From positions 2,232,001-2,296,000 of the forward strand of contig JALGQZ010000019.1 of assembly GCA_023105745.1 (NCBI GenBank): a stretch of DNA of 64,000 nucleotides, in the 5' to 3' direction. Numbering within the stretch: the first letter of the stretch is position 1; each line of letters starts with the position of its first letter. The notes under the pieces are model-generated. The model was not told the origin of the DNA. It did not search any database and saw only the letters and a list, made by a program, of their open reading frames with translations. Shown here piece after piece: positions 1 through 9,834 of this stretch. Source of the stretch: Austropuccinia psidii. Its lineage: Eukaryota > Basidiomycota > Pucciniomycetes > Pucciniales > Sphaerophragmiaceae. Position numbers and translations under genes: made by a program.

Positions 1-1223
1 AAATTCATAAATTAAATGAGGCTAGCTTGAATATGGCAAAGTTATCAAAACCCTTTTCACATATAAGAAGCCCTGTTGAAAAAAAAGAGGAAATAATAGA
101 TCCCTTCATGACAGATATGAGTCACCAAGACAATAAACAAATATTATTAAAAGACCCAACCCACCATGAATAATGGCCAAAATTCACAGTTGAAGGTGAA
201 TATAACTATATGTCATGTATTAAAAACATTTATATGCTATAATAGGATTATGCAATCAGAGATGAATTAATTACTACAAGATTACATTGATCATTTGAAA
301 AATATGCAAAAGATTGTATCATGGCATGAGAAAGGCAAATGGCAAAAATACCTGGTCTTTGCAGAAAAATGAAATACTCACAAAGTGGGAAAATGATGTT
401 CAAAGTTTTAACATAGAAAATTCATTAGAAAATTGATTTTTTGACCCAGAAAAAGAAAAAACTTTAACTTGATTCTTAAAACAGGCTCAAAGATCAATCT
501 AATCATGTCCAGAAATGTGAAAAAATGGTACACATGAAAATACACAAAAAATGTGGAGGAAAACTAGAAAATTCCCTAAGATGAGGGTGCATAGAACCAT
601 GTTTCACATAAGATTAACTGAATGCACTAGAAGACATTGTGAAAAAAAACAACATTGGCAGAACATTGATGAATTTGGACATAAAAAGTCCAACCAAACT
701 ATTTATCACAAAAGACAAACCAATAACATGAATTAAAAAATACAATTCCATAAATGTGGTGGTATTGAAAACTTACCCAAGAATGTCCATAAGAAAGAAA
801 AAATTAATGAAATTGTTGAAACAGAAAACAGAAAGGACAAATAACAACAGTGTGATTATGACACAAAAATGAGTAATCAGAAACTTCTGAAAGTGATGAA
901 ATCAATGTAATTAATTTCCAACTTGATAACATTGCCTCAATATATGAAGTACTGGATTAAACTCCAATTTGCCCAATATTGAAATATCTGATACATGCCT
1001 TACAAATATAAAAGATCCTAAATTTCATATAACCAAACCTACAAAAGGATTGGGCTATACAGATGGAAACTCAAGTATAAGTGCTTTTATGATCAAAAAT
1101 CAAGGGGAAAAGTTAAATCTGGGAACTAGAGAATACTTTACTTTCATTGAAAAATATTATCTAAAAATACTTATACCACATTGGAAAGAGCAGCTTATAC
1201 TAATACAAGGTGTTAGACTTAGT
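1..1223 (+). mobile_element. Decayed Ty3 element A, gag to protease part (left half)
   Basis: Conceptual translation in shifting frames gives pieces of a Ty3 Gag: a capsid-like stretch at about 60-400, a broken zinc knuckle near 740-790 (a CGG core with the second half lost) and, at 969-1210, the protein just before and across a retropepsin. That last part aligns by eye with the protease of element B: the GLGYTDG block here matches GMGFIDG there, and the downstream YLK...W pattern is kept. The catalytic Asp-Thr/Ser-Gly triad is not preserved. Frameshifts and stops are frequent, so the copy is dead. The reading is interrupted exactly at 1223 by element B and resumes at 11347. The element starts outside the window. 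Confidence 0.75.
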
Positions 1224-2706
1224 TGTCCGGGTGAGTCTATATAGTAGCTATAAAATTTAGTTACAAGCTAGTATTATGACTGTGACACCTCAAAAACAAA
1301 TAAGATTAAATCTTAAGGTTCTACTGCCACGTTGTAACAGTGGTGATTAGTCTATTGAGGACCTGGGTTGCAATATTCTAATATCTTTGACTGTAAAGAG
1401 GTACTACAATAATTATGTTCTAATTATATCTTTAATAATAATTCTAAGGACACTACTGATTGATAACAGTTTTGTCATGTAAGAATATGGGTTTTCAAGG
1501 AAAAAAACCTTCCTTTTATATCTTTCAAGACTGTCAAGAGTTATTAACTCTTCAAACATCAGAGGAGTGAAACACTTCACTCCAATGATCAGCCTGTGGT
1601 TCTGGATCATCAATTCTGACTTCAATAGAGGCAGAATTGTGGTTTTGGAACCACAAGTGATCATTCTGGATCAATACAGGGTGAAAAAACTTTTCACCTG
1701 CCACGTCAGCACTTGGATGAAGTTGTTCTGGTGTCTGTATGATCAATAATGATGATTTTGGAGAGGTTATATCTTCATAAGTATATTATTTTAAGTATGG
1801 GAGCAATACTGTTTGATACAAGTTTGATACAGTCATGTATTGCTAGAAAAACCTTCCAATCAAGATATCTCAGCCAGTTCTTAAGATATCAAGAAACCAA
1901 GAGCACAGAATTGAAGGGCTTAATGAGCTCTTCAATTTGGTATGCTTCATGTTTACCCTTATTCAAAATAGCAGAAGTTATAAGGGTTTTAAGTTTTTGG
2001 ATGTATTTTTGTACATCAGTATGAGGCTTCAAAAACTTCCATACCAGATATCTTCTTCAATTTGGAAGATATCTGTATTCTGATGATACATTCTTGTAGG
2101 GCTTGATTAGCTCTACAGTTTGGTATATTACACTGTACAGTTGTATGAGTGTATGCCAAAGATACGGGGGTTTGTTTACCTTGTTGTTTTCAGAATATCT
2201 GTATTTTGGTTGTTAAACCTTTGAGCCAAGATCCCTCAGTTGATTTAAGAGATACAGAGGTCTAAGGTGTCTCAAATTAAAGCTCTTGTTTAGATCTTTA
2301 ATTTGGTTATACTTTTGTACAGTTTTGTACAAGCCCTCTTTGACTTTCAGGGGGGTCTTGGTTTTAAAATAAAGGTCATATGGTATCTCCAGTTGTAGTG
2401 GTGTTACAGCAACATGGATGATACCATTGTGTAGCTCTCTATGTGAGCTTTAAGAAAAATACCATTTTGGTATAGGATAACTTAAATATGCATAAGTTAG
2501 ATGAGAGGTGAAAATAAGGGTTTTGACTTGTTTATTCTCCTCTAGGTTTCCTTATTCTGTTTGGATAAGGTTGGTGTTTAATTTAAGAGGAGTTTTTCCT
2601 CTTATTTATTACCTGTATTGACTATGTTTGTTCAATACTTGTCATAACATTATTTATAGTATGTTGGATGTCATGCTAGTGCTCTGTTTTGAGTCACAGG
2701 CTGACA
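1224..2706 (-). repeat. 3' LTR of element B
   Basis: 1483 bp, matching 9835-11341 over its length apart from scattered substitutions and a 22-bp gap opposite about 10099-10120. It is rich in short perfect inverted repeats, for example 1564-1583, 1637-1656, 1680-1698, 2045-2075, 2273-2305 and 2584-2604. As the downstream LTR it should supply polyadenylation signals. Related solo LTRs sit at 34690-36187 and 56760-58163. Confidence 0.95.
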
Positions 2707-2720
2707 TACCCTCCCTCAAA
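2707..2720 (-). other. Polypurine tract of element B
   Basis: On the minus strand GAGGGAGGG followed by TA directly precedes the 3' LTR. This is the usual plus-strand DNA primer position in LTR retroelements. Confidence 0.65.
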
Positions 2721-2730
2721 AGAAGGCTCA

Positions 2731-5082
2731 TCATTGATGAGACTCTTCAGCCCTTCTGGAGGCTCTGAATCTTCTGAGGTGTATTTGGCCATCTGGGATT
2801 TCTTTCTCAGTTAACCCCTTATCTTTATCTGCTGGTTGATCCTTAAATCTAACCAGATATTGCCTGTTGTCTTTCCAATTAATTCTTATTTTCCCGGCTT
2901 TAATGATCTTTCTCACTGGTCCAGGTGAGTCATCTTCCTCTACCAATCTTTCATGGGTGACTGTCTTCTTTCTGTCAGAGAATTTCTCCTCATCTGTTTG
3001 GTGATAAGGTTTGACCAGGCTCACAGGGAAAACCGGGTGTTTCCTAGAAAACTCTCTGGTCAGGTTGACTTCTACTGCATTCTTTCCTATTAACTTAATA
3101 ATGGTTAATGGTCCTATGAATGAGTCTCTCATCTTCTTGGGTCCTCTTAGATTGTTGAAGTTAAGAGTTGAGATTAGAACTTGGTCTCCTTCTTTGAAAT
3201 CAGGTTCTTGGTGACTTTTATCATATCTCTGTTTGTTGTATAATTTAGCTTCAGCCACACATTGTTCTGCTTTTTCACAGGCAGTTTTCCACATTGTGTG
3301 GAAGTCTTTAGCTGTGGGGTGTACTGAGAGGAGGTTCTTCTTCAAGTAGTCTACTGGTAGTAGTGGGTTCCATCCTTTCTCTAATGTGGCAGGGGTTTTT
3401 ACTGTCTTTGAGTGTATACTTGTGTTGTATGCCAGTTGTACAGCTGGTAGGAGGGTTACCCAGTCACGGGTATATCCCTCATTGTCTTTATATTCCATGC
3501 CATATGCACAAAATCTTCTAATGATGTCTTCTAATGTTTGAATCATTCTTTCTGCTAGACCATCTGTTTGTGGATGGTAAGCTGTGGAGAATGCTAGTTT
3601 GGTTCCCAGCATCTCATATAGATTATTCCAAAATTCTGATGTGAATTTAGGGTCTCTGTCACTAATTATAATTCTTGGAACTCCACAGTTTGCTATCACA
3701 TTGTTCCAGAACAATATGGCTGTGTCCATTTCTGTGTCCTCTTTGTGACAGGGGAGACATCTGACACTCTTGCTGTACCTGTCTACTACTACTAGGCATG
3801 CATTAAAGCTGTCTTTCTCTCCAGGGACCAGGCCTGTCACCCAATCCATGTTTATTATTTCCCAGGGGTGTTTGGGCTCCTCTATACTCTGGAGTAATCC
3901 ATATCTTTTGCCATGACCTTTGTTGGCTTTTTGGCATCTGGTAAAAGTGTTGATGTATTCACTCAAGTCTTGTTCCCACTTTGGCCACCAAGCTGTGCTA
4001 AAGACTCTTCCTTTAGTTCTTTCTTCACTCATATGTCCCATGTATGGGCAGTCATGGCATTCCTGTAGTATCAGGGAAATATGTTCTCTATTTATTATTA
4101 CCAGGGCACTTGTGTGTTTTTCCCTATGGTATAGTAGATCATCTATCAGAAAAAATTCATTCTCCTTGAAGTTTTTGAGCCATGGATCTTCCAATTGGCT
4201 CTCTAGTTCAGGACTCCTGTACTTTTGTTTTAATAGTTGTATCAATACACTACACTGTTTGTGTTTATTGTATGATGATTGTACTATACTAAAGAACTCT
4301 GTATTTAGATTAGAGGAGCTGATTCCCAATATGAGTATCTCTTTCCTCTCCCCATAGCTCTGTGCTGGGTTTGATGGGTCATTCCCTAATTCCCAGTTTG
4401 ATAGTTTGAAGTTCTTTCTCCTATCTATCTCCATGCATTGTATGGGTATTTTGGCCCCATTTTCTGGGTCATATGCTGGATTCTCTTGGTCATTCTTCAG
4501 TGGCCACCTGCTGAGACCATCTGCATTAGTATGACTTTTCCCTTCCTTATAGATAATAGTCATATTCCCTCTGTATTCTTGTATGGCTATTTGCCACCTG
4601 AGCATGTGTCTGTTTGTTGTCTTCATGTTCAACAGTGATTTGAGGGCTGTGCAATCAGTAAAAACTTCAAAAACTGCTCTTTTTAAGTAGTAATGGAGTT
4701 TCCTTAATGCCCATACCAAACAGAGACATTCTGTCTGAGTAGGTCCATATCTGGCTTCTGAGTCTTTCAGTTGTCTTGATATATAGCAAATTAATCCATC
4801 TTTTGGTATTCCATCCACTAGTTGCCTCTGGTGTAGTGCTGCTCATAGTCCTTGGCTACATGCTGCATCTATATATACCTTGAATGGTAGTTCAAAATCA
4901 GGCATCATTAGGAAAGGGGCATTTGTCAGTTCATATTTGATCTTCTCAAATGCATCTCTTCTTTCTTTAGTAATTTCAAAGACTACATCTTTTGAGCACA
5001 GTTTGTATAGGATACTTGTGATGTGTGCAAATTTTTTTATGTGGCGCCTGTAGTAACTAGCAAAGCCCAAAAAAGATTGCAT
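2731..5082 (-). pseudogene. RT connection, RNase H and integrase of element B (frameshifted, one stop)
   Basis: Continues the polyprotein one frame away. 5082-4843 reads MQSFLGFASYYRRHIKKF and the start of RNase H, ending at a TGA where GGA (Gly) would be expected. 4818-2731 carries the rest of RNase H ([20 protein letters not shown]) and the integrase: an HHCC-type finger ([10 protein letters not shown]...), then the D,D,E core with Asp in NMDWVTG, Asp in SDRDPKF and Glu in LAERMIQ. The C-terminal 60 residues (YLVRF...LRRFRASRR) look like a divergent chromodomain-type targeting tail. The first Cys of the CxxC is Phe (TFTRCQKAN), so the zinc finger is probably broken. Otherwise open to the stop at 2731. 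Confidence 0.85.
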
Positions 5083-8000
5083 TTCTTTAATGTTCTTTGC
5101 ACTGGTTTCTTCAGTACTGCAGCAGCTTTATTTTGGTCTATGGCTAGACTTAAACCTGAAACTTTGTGTCCTAGGGCTAGCAGTTCTTGCTGTCCAAAGT
5201 TACATTTTTTAAGAGATATTTTCATGTTGATTGGTGTACATTTTCCCAATATTTTATCAATTTTCCTCACATGGTCTTCCCATGTTTCTGAGTATATTAT
5301 GATATCATCAATGTACACCACCATCCACCCTTCCATTATTTCATCTTGAAATATGGTATCCATAATTCTCTGAAAATGGGCTGGTGCATTCTTAATGCCA
5401 AATGGCATTCTGGTATATTCATATATGCCCATATGGCATATAATTCTTAGCAATTTCATGGAATCTGGTTTCACCCCATTCTGGTGGAAGCCTTTCATGC
5501 AATCCATTTTTGTAATAAACTTGGCTTTTGCTAGCTTATCTAGTGCATGTGGTATCCTTCGGATGGGGTACCTATCTGCTTTGGTGTAATTATTCAAAGC
5601 CCTGAAGTCCCCACATAGTCTGTATTTACCATCATGCCAAGTTATAAGGACTGGTGTAGTGACTTCTACTATCTCATTGTGTCCTATTTTCCTTATGACC
5701 CCCATTTCTAGGAGTTCTCTGATATGTTTCTCAATTTCTTTCCTAGTTTCCATTCTGGCTGGGTATGGTGGTCTCCTAAGCATAGGTGGATATGGTCTTT
5801 CTACATCCAGATATAATTCTATATCATGTCCTTTGATTTTTCCTAGTGGTTCATCTCCTATTGCAAAAGCTCCTCTATGCTTCCTCAATACTTTCAGTAA
5901 GCTGAGTTTCATTTTACTGGTGAGTTGAGTGCCATATTGGGCTTCTTTGAATTCTTCCCCTAGTTCTTTCAGGGTGTTATCATTTGTTATATGATTTATG
6001 TCACAGGAAATTTTTTTGTCTTTGTTTGTACCTATGGTGAGATATCTATTTTTACTATTGCAAATGTCCATACCATACATTCTTTGGTACTCTGTACCTA
6101 GTAAGAATCCTTGTACATCTGCATTCTCTAGAACTACAAATTCAGGTTCCAGTCTGATTTTCCCTTTTTGGTGTGGGATAATTATCTCTTTGATTATTGT
6201 CCCCAGTGAGTGCATTTTGCCTGATGCACTTTTAAAGTTTCTAGCTTTTGTTGGGATTATATACTCTTCCCATTTGGGGAAGTGTTGTTTTAAGTATTCT
6301 TTTGCCACTATGGAGCAACTTGCTCCTGTGTCAATGATAATTGGATGTCTACAGTTATCAATGTAAACTGCCAATTTTGTAGGTGTTCCATCAATGAATC
6401 CCATCCCTCTGTTTGGGGTTACCAAGAATGTTTGTGCATTCTGTGTGTGCTTACAGAGCTCTTTGTCTGTTGTTATTTGTGGTATTCCTGAATCTAATTC
6501 AATGTCTTGTATCTCAAGTGAACTTTCTTCATTGCATTCCACTATGTATTCTTCTATGGTATCAGGTTCACTTTGTGATTCTGCTCTCATACCATTTCCC
6601 ATACTGTCAGAATCATATTTGTCACCTGTTTGTTCCTCCTCTGATTCTTCATCAATTGCATATATTTTCTTTTTTGGTTTTGTGCAATTGTTGGCATAGT
6701 GGTCTGGTGATCCACAGCTGTGGCACACATATTTCTTTTTTGGTGTTTCTTTCCCTTTCTCTTTGTTTGTTTCTTTAACTTCAGACCTCTTGTCTTTGAA
6801 GTTTGTTTTATAGGATGTGTACCTTCCTATGGAGGTTTTTTTCCTCACATCTTGTATGACATTTGCTATGTCATCAATTCTGCTGATGTTGTTGCATCTG
6901 CATTTTACTGCATGTTCTAAATCTCCTGGTAATTTTGTTAGGAGCTTATGGTTTCTCATTTCTATTGTCATATTGGAATCAATAGCTTTTAGCCTTTTTG
7001 TTTGTTTGACGCACCATTCATATGGGTCTTTTTCTGTGAAGTATCTATCACTTTCAAAGGACATGGTCTTTTGCCAGATCCAACTACCATTGCTATACTT
7101 TTGTATAATCTGGTTCCTCCACCATGGCCAGATTTTCCTGCCATGTATTTCTTTCATCTCAGTATACCATATGTTTGCATGGCCTCTGAATGATGTGTTA
7201 AGTCTTTTTGCGATCCAGTAGTCTGGTATCTTTGGGACATCAACAAAGAGTCCATCAATATAGTCAATGATTTCCATATGGTCATATTCCCCAATTCCTG
7301 AGAACTTTGGCCAGTTTGCTACTTCTGGTAACTGTTTTAGTGCCTGTTTCTCTGAATAGCTGAGATTTTCCCCATCTTGGTACATTGACTCTGATCTTGA
7401 CTTTGGAATCTGATATTCAGGTTCCTGGTCATAGTCTTTATCCTCTTCTTTCAATTTTGTAGAGGTAGTGGGTTGACCTTGTGTTGGAGGGTATTGATTG
7501 TCTTCTCTGTCTTGGAGGTAATCAATTTCTTTATCAAAGCTATCCTGTTGCTGCTGGATACTCCTCAGATCTCTACTCACAGTTCGTTGTTCTTCTAGAA
7601 TTGAATTCAACTGTCTGTTAGGTTTTTCAAATTCTGTCCAAATTTTGGCCAGATTTGTATTCAAGTCTTTTATGACTGTTACTTGGAAAGCATTTTTTTC
7701 TTTCAATGTTTCCACTTCAGTCCTCATTTTTTCTGAGGTTTCATGTGTCCAATCAATGAATTGGGCCAATTTGGTCCATTGGAATTTGTTTTCAAACTCA
7801 TGAGTGTGGATTGTAGTCTCAGTTATTAATTCTGGATCAATTGAGTCAGAACTATCAAAACTATTTGTAGGTAAAACTATTTTTTGCTTTTGTGTACTTC
7901 TTGGACTAAGTTCATCAGCTTTTTCATCAATGGGTCTGCTTCCTTCTTCCTCTGGTTGAAAGAAGTTTTGTTTCTCCCTTGGGCTCCTTTTCTCCTGTTG

Positions 8001-8591
8001 GAAACTACCTGGAATGTTTGGGGAGCCTTGGATGAAGTTTCCTTTGGCTTGTAAGGCCTGAAACTGCTGGATTGTTGTGGGGAAGATGGGGCTTCTCCTT
8101 CCATTTTTGGGGGTACCTGAATCTGACTGGGCTCTTCCTTGTGCCAAGATCTCTCTATGGCTTGTATGGCTGCCTGGTTCTCTTTGATTCTGATTGCTCT
8201 TTCTTTTAAGAGTTTGAAACTCTTGTTGGGATTCCGACCTTGCATTTCTGTCATAAGTTCCACCCAAGCCATTTGCTTGAGACAGATCTTCTGAGTTGTT
8301 ATCCCCACTTCTGCCCATGATGCTTCCATAGTGAACATTTTGTTGTCCATGCTCCATGTGAAGAGGTCTTTCAGGAGTTTGTGTATTTGGAGGACCTTTT
8401 CTGCATCTTTCCAATCTCCTGGTTGGACTTCTGGGTTGAATTTGATTTGGAATAAAACCTTGGGTAGGAGTTCCCTGATGGTAAGTCCTTTGCTGGTCAT
8501 TTGCTGCAGTTCTTCTTCCTCTGTGTCTTCTTGGCCAGTGTTCTGGTTGATTTCTTGGGAATCCAAGATCTCTAAGAAGTGGAGGTGTCAT
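5037..8591 (-). CDS. Gag-protease-RT polyprotein of element B (truncated by frameshift)
   Basis: 1184 codons from the ATG that lies inside the predicted intron. The first ~235 residues overlap the spliced Gag-like frame in another frame. Then come a coiled-coil-like stretch (~250-380), a capsid-like region, a CCHC zinc knuckle CHSCGSPDHYANNC (~623-636), a retropepsin with DTGASC (~752), and RT fingers and palm with LCGDFRALN, TRMPFGIKNAP and catalytic YIDD (~1093-1096). The frame ends early because one base is missing near 5099-5104, just after LGHKVSGLSL. The RT connection and RNase H continue in another frame from about 5082. Typical for a Ty3 Gag-Pol fused in one frame. The catalytic residues seen are intact. 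Confidence 0.85.
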   Translation of the reverse strand: MTPPLLRDLGFPRNQPEHWPRRHRGRRTAANDQQRTYHQGTPTQGFIPNQIQPRSPTRRLERCRKGPPNTQTPERPLHMEHGQQNVHYGSIMGRSGDNNSEDLSQANGLGGTYDRNARSESQQEFQTLKRKSNQNQREPGSHTSHREILAQGRAQSDSGTPKNGRRSPIFPTTIQQFQALQAKGNFIQGSPNIPGSFQQEKRSPREKQNFFQPEEEGSRPIDEKADELSPRSTQKQKIVLPTNSFDSSDSIDPELITETTIHTHEFENKFQWTKLAQFIDWTHETSEKMRTEVETLKEKNAFQVTVIKDLNTNLAKIWTEFEKPNRQLNSILEEQRTVSRDLRSIQQQQDSFDKEIDYLQDREDNQYPPTQGQPTTSTKLKEEDKDYDQEPEYQIPKSRSESMYQDGENLSYSEKQALKQLPEVANWPKFSGIGEYDHMEIIDYIDGLFVDVPKIPDYWIAKRLNTSFRGHANIWYTEMKEIHGRKIWPWWRNQIIQKYSNGSWIWQKTMSFESDRYFTEKDPYEWCVKQTKRLKAIDSNMTIEMRNHKLLTKLPGDLEHAVKCRCNNISRIDDIANVIQDVRKKTSIGRYTSYKTNFKDKRSEVKETNKEKGKETPKKKYVCHSCGSPDHYANNCTKPKKKIYAIDEESEEEQTGDKYDSDSMGNGMRAESQSEPDTIEEYIVECNEESSLEIQDIELDSGIPQITTDKELCKHTQNAQTFLVTPNRGMGFIDGTPTKLAVYIDNCRHPIIIDTGASCSIVAKEYLKQHFPKWEEYIIPTKARNFKSASGKMHSLGTIIKEIIIPHQKGKIRLEPEFVVLENADVQGFLLGTEYQRMYGMDICNSKNRYLTIGTNKDKKISCDINHITNDNTLKELGEEFKEAQYGTQLTSKMKLSLLKVLRKHRGAFAIGDEPLGKIKGHDIELYLDVERPYPPMLRRPPYPARMETRKEIEKHIRELLEMGVIRKIGHNEIVEVTTPVLITWHDGKYRLCGDFRALNNYTKADRYPIRRIPHALDKLAKAKFITKMDCMKGFHQNGVKPDSMKLLRIICHMGIYEYTRMPFGIKNAPAHFQRIMDTIFQDEIMEGWMVVYIDDIIIYSETWEDHVRKIDKILGKCTPINMKISLKKCNFGQQELLALGHKVSGLSLAIDQNKAAAVLKKPVQRTLKKCNLFWALLVTTGAT

Positions 8592-8965
8592 GTTGACAAT
8601 GTTAAAAAATGACAGACAATAAAAGATTTTGTATGTTTCAAGGTTTATTTACCTTTAGCAGGCCCTTGTACAAATTTATGATCTATACTCTTTGGCAATT
8701 TTCCTTTAGAGTTTACAACTGGGTTTATAACGGTGACTTTCTGTTTTTCAATTTGTTTTGGTGATCCAACTGGCTTTGTTGGAGCTTTTCTGGATTTTTT
8801 GGCCCTTGGCACGGCTATTGGTGTCCACTCTTTTGAGTTGATTGTCACTTCACTGTGTCTTTTCTGCTTGCCCTGGGTTTTTGGCAGCGCCTCTCTGTCT
8901 TCTGAGGCTGTCACAGATGGATTTCCTTGTGACTGGGTTTCTAATGGAATATAGTCTTTTTCCAC
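7877..8965 (-). CDS. Spliced Gag-like protein of element B (leader exon plus frame-B exon)
   Basis: Proposed model: exon 1 8965-8653, intron 8652-8572, exon 2 8571-7877, about 336 residues. The leader (MEKDYIPLETQ...) is basic and Ser/Pro-rich. Exon 2 is helical and charged (LLKDLFTWSMDNK, then KERAIRIKENQAAIQAIE) and ends in a Lys-rich tail before TAG. The intron has a GTAAAT donor and a CTTAG acceptor, and removing it joins the two exons in frame through a split GAG codon. Exon 2 has no ATG near its 5' end, so it needs the leader. The decayed relative D at 52240-53325 keeps the same layout and similar protein in this frame (PEDWKDMNQVLHIHQLLKDLF). The same DNA is also open in the Gag-Pol frame. 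Role inferred: structural Gag-related protein. No named domain recognised. Confidence 0.6.
8572..8652 (-). other. Predicted 81-bp intron in element B gag
   Basis: Donor GGTAAATA at 8653-8646 and acceptor CTTCTTAG ending at 8572 on the minus strand. The length is a multiple of three. The intron contains an in-frame stop for the leader and, at 8591-8589, the ATG of the Gag-Pol frame. Element D has the equivalent intron at 52556-52624. Confidence 0.6.
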
Positions 8966-9813
8966 TATTCAGGAAAGATATTTCAAATTGTATATCAGTA
9001 TTGTATGATAAACAAAATGATTTTATTCAATTCTACTGTTATTTTTCGAAATTTTTAAGTATTCTTATTATAATATGTTGTTTTTTTATTTTTTATATGT
9101 TTTTATTGAAAAATAACAGGTTTTGAGTTTTTTATTTATGTTTTATAAGTGAAAACTGTAATATCCAAGTGTTTTGTGAATGATTCACTTGGATATTATT
9201 GTGTTTTTATATAAACATGTCAAATTTATTAAATTATAATAAATTTGATTTGTTATTTTAAATATTATAAATAATATTTATTTTAACACTTGGTTTTTGA
9301 TTAAAAATATCAATCAATTACAATTTTTCACGTCAATTTGAGTGATGTCTTGTTTTAAAGGAAATATTTAATTAGAATATTCCTTATAAATAATAAAAAA
9401 TTATTTTATTATTTAATATTTATTAGTTATTTATTAATAAATGTTTCTTTATTGATTTTCACGCACTTTGGTGAAAAATAATAGTAAAAATAAGTAATAT
9501 ACTGTTTGTATATTATTATTTATATTGAAATTTAAAAAATACTGTTGTATTATTATCAAATTTCGTGAAAAGTATTGCAATATAATGAAATAAAGAGGAT
9601 TTGTACTCTTACTCTCAACAAAAATATTTGTAATATATATTTTTGGAGAAAAAAATTATGTATATAATATATGATGCTATATTATATATAAAAAATGATA
9701 ATAATATAAAATAAGATAAATTAGAAATTTTACTCACTTTTAGTAAAATACCTTTTAAATAACTTGATTTTTACGCCTAATTCAGTTCAAAGCACGTCCA
9801 ATAAGGTTGAAAA
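8966..9813 (-). other. Untranslated leader of element B
   Basis: Very AT-rich, about 850 bp between the primer-binding site and the first leader ATG. I see no gene. There are short reiterations of TTTATTA/AATATT type and two ATTCACTTGGATATT-like copies near 9160-9200 that form an inverted repeat. Likely 5' untranslated RNA with packaging signals, by position only. Confidence 0.5.
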
Positions 9814-9831
9814 ACCACGGACAGGACCCCA
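9814..9831 (-). other. Primer-binding site of element B
   Basis: Read on the minus strand, the sequence four bases after the 5' LTR starts TGGGGTCCTGTCCGTGG. That is the form expected of a site pairing with a tRNA 3' end in CCA. I do not assign the tRNA. Element D has a similar sequence (CTGGGGGCCTGGCCATG, 51662 onward) at the matching place, which supports the call. Confidence 0.65.
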
Positions 9832-9834
9832 AAA

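Noticed and set aside
6394..7221. Hydrophobic plus-strand open frames opposite pol of element B
   Set aside because: They are antisense shadows of a real minus-strand Gag/protease coding region, with no own signals.
7877..7890. Possible -1 slippery run C AAA AAA before the stop of the frame-B protein in element B
   Set aside because: The first base does not fit the X XXY YYZ rule and element D has CAGAAATAG at the same place, so it is not conserved. The intronic ATG explains the second frame better.
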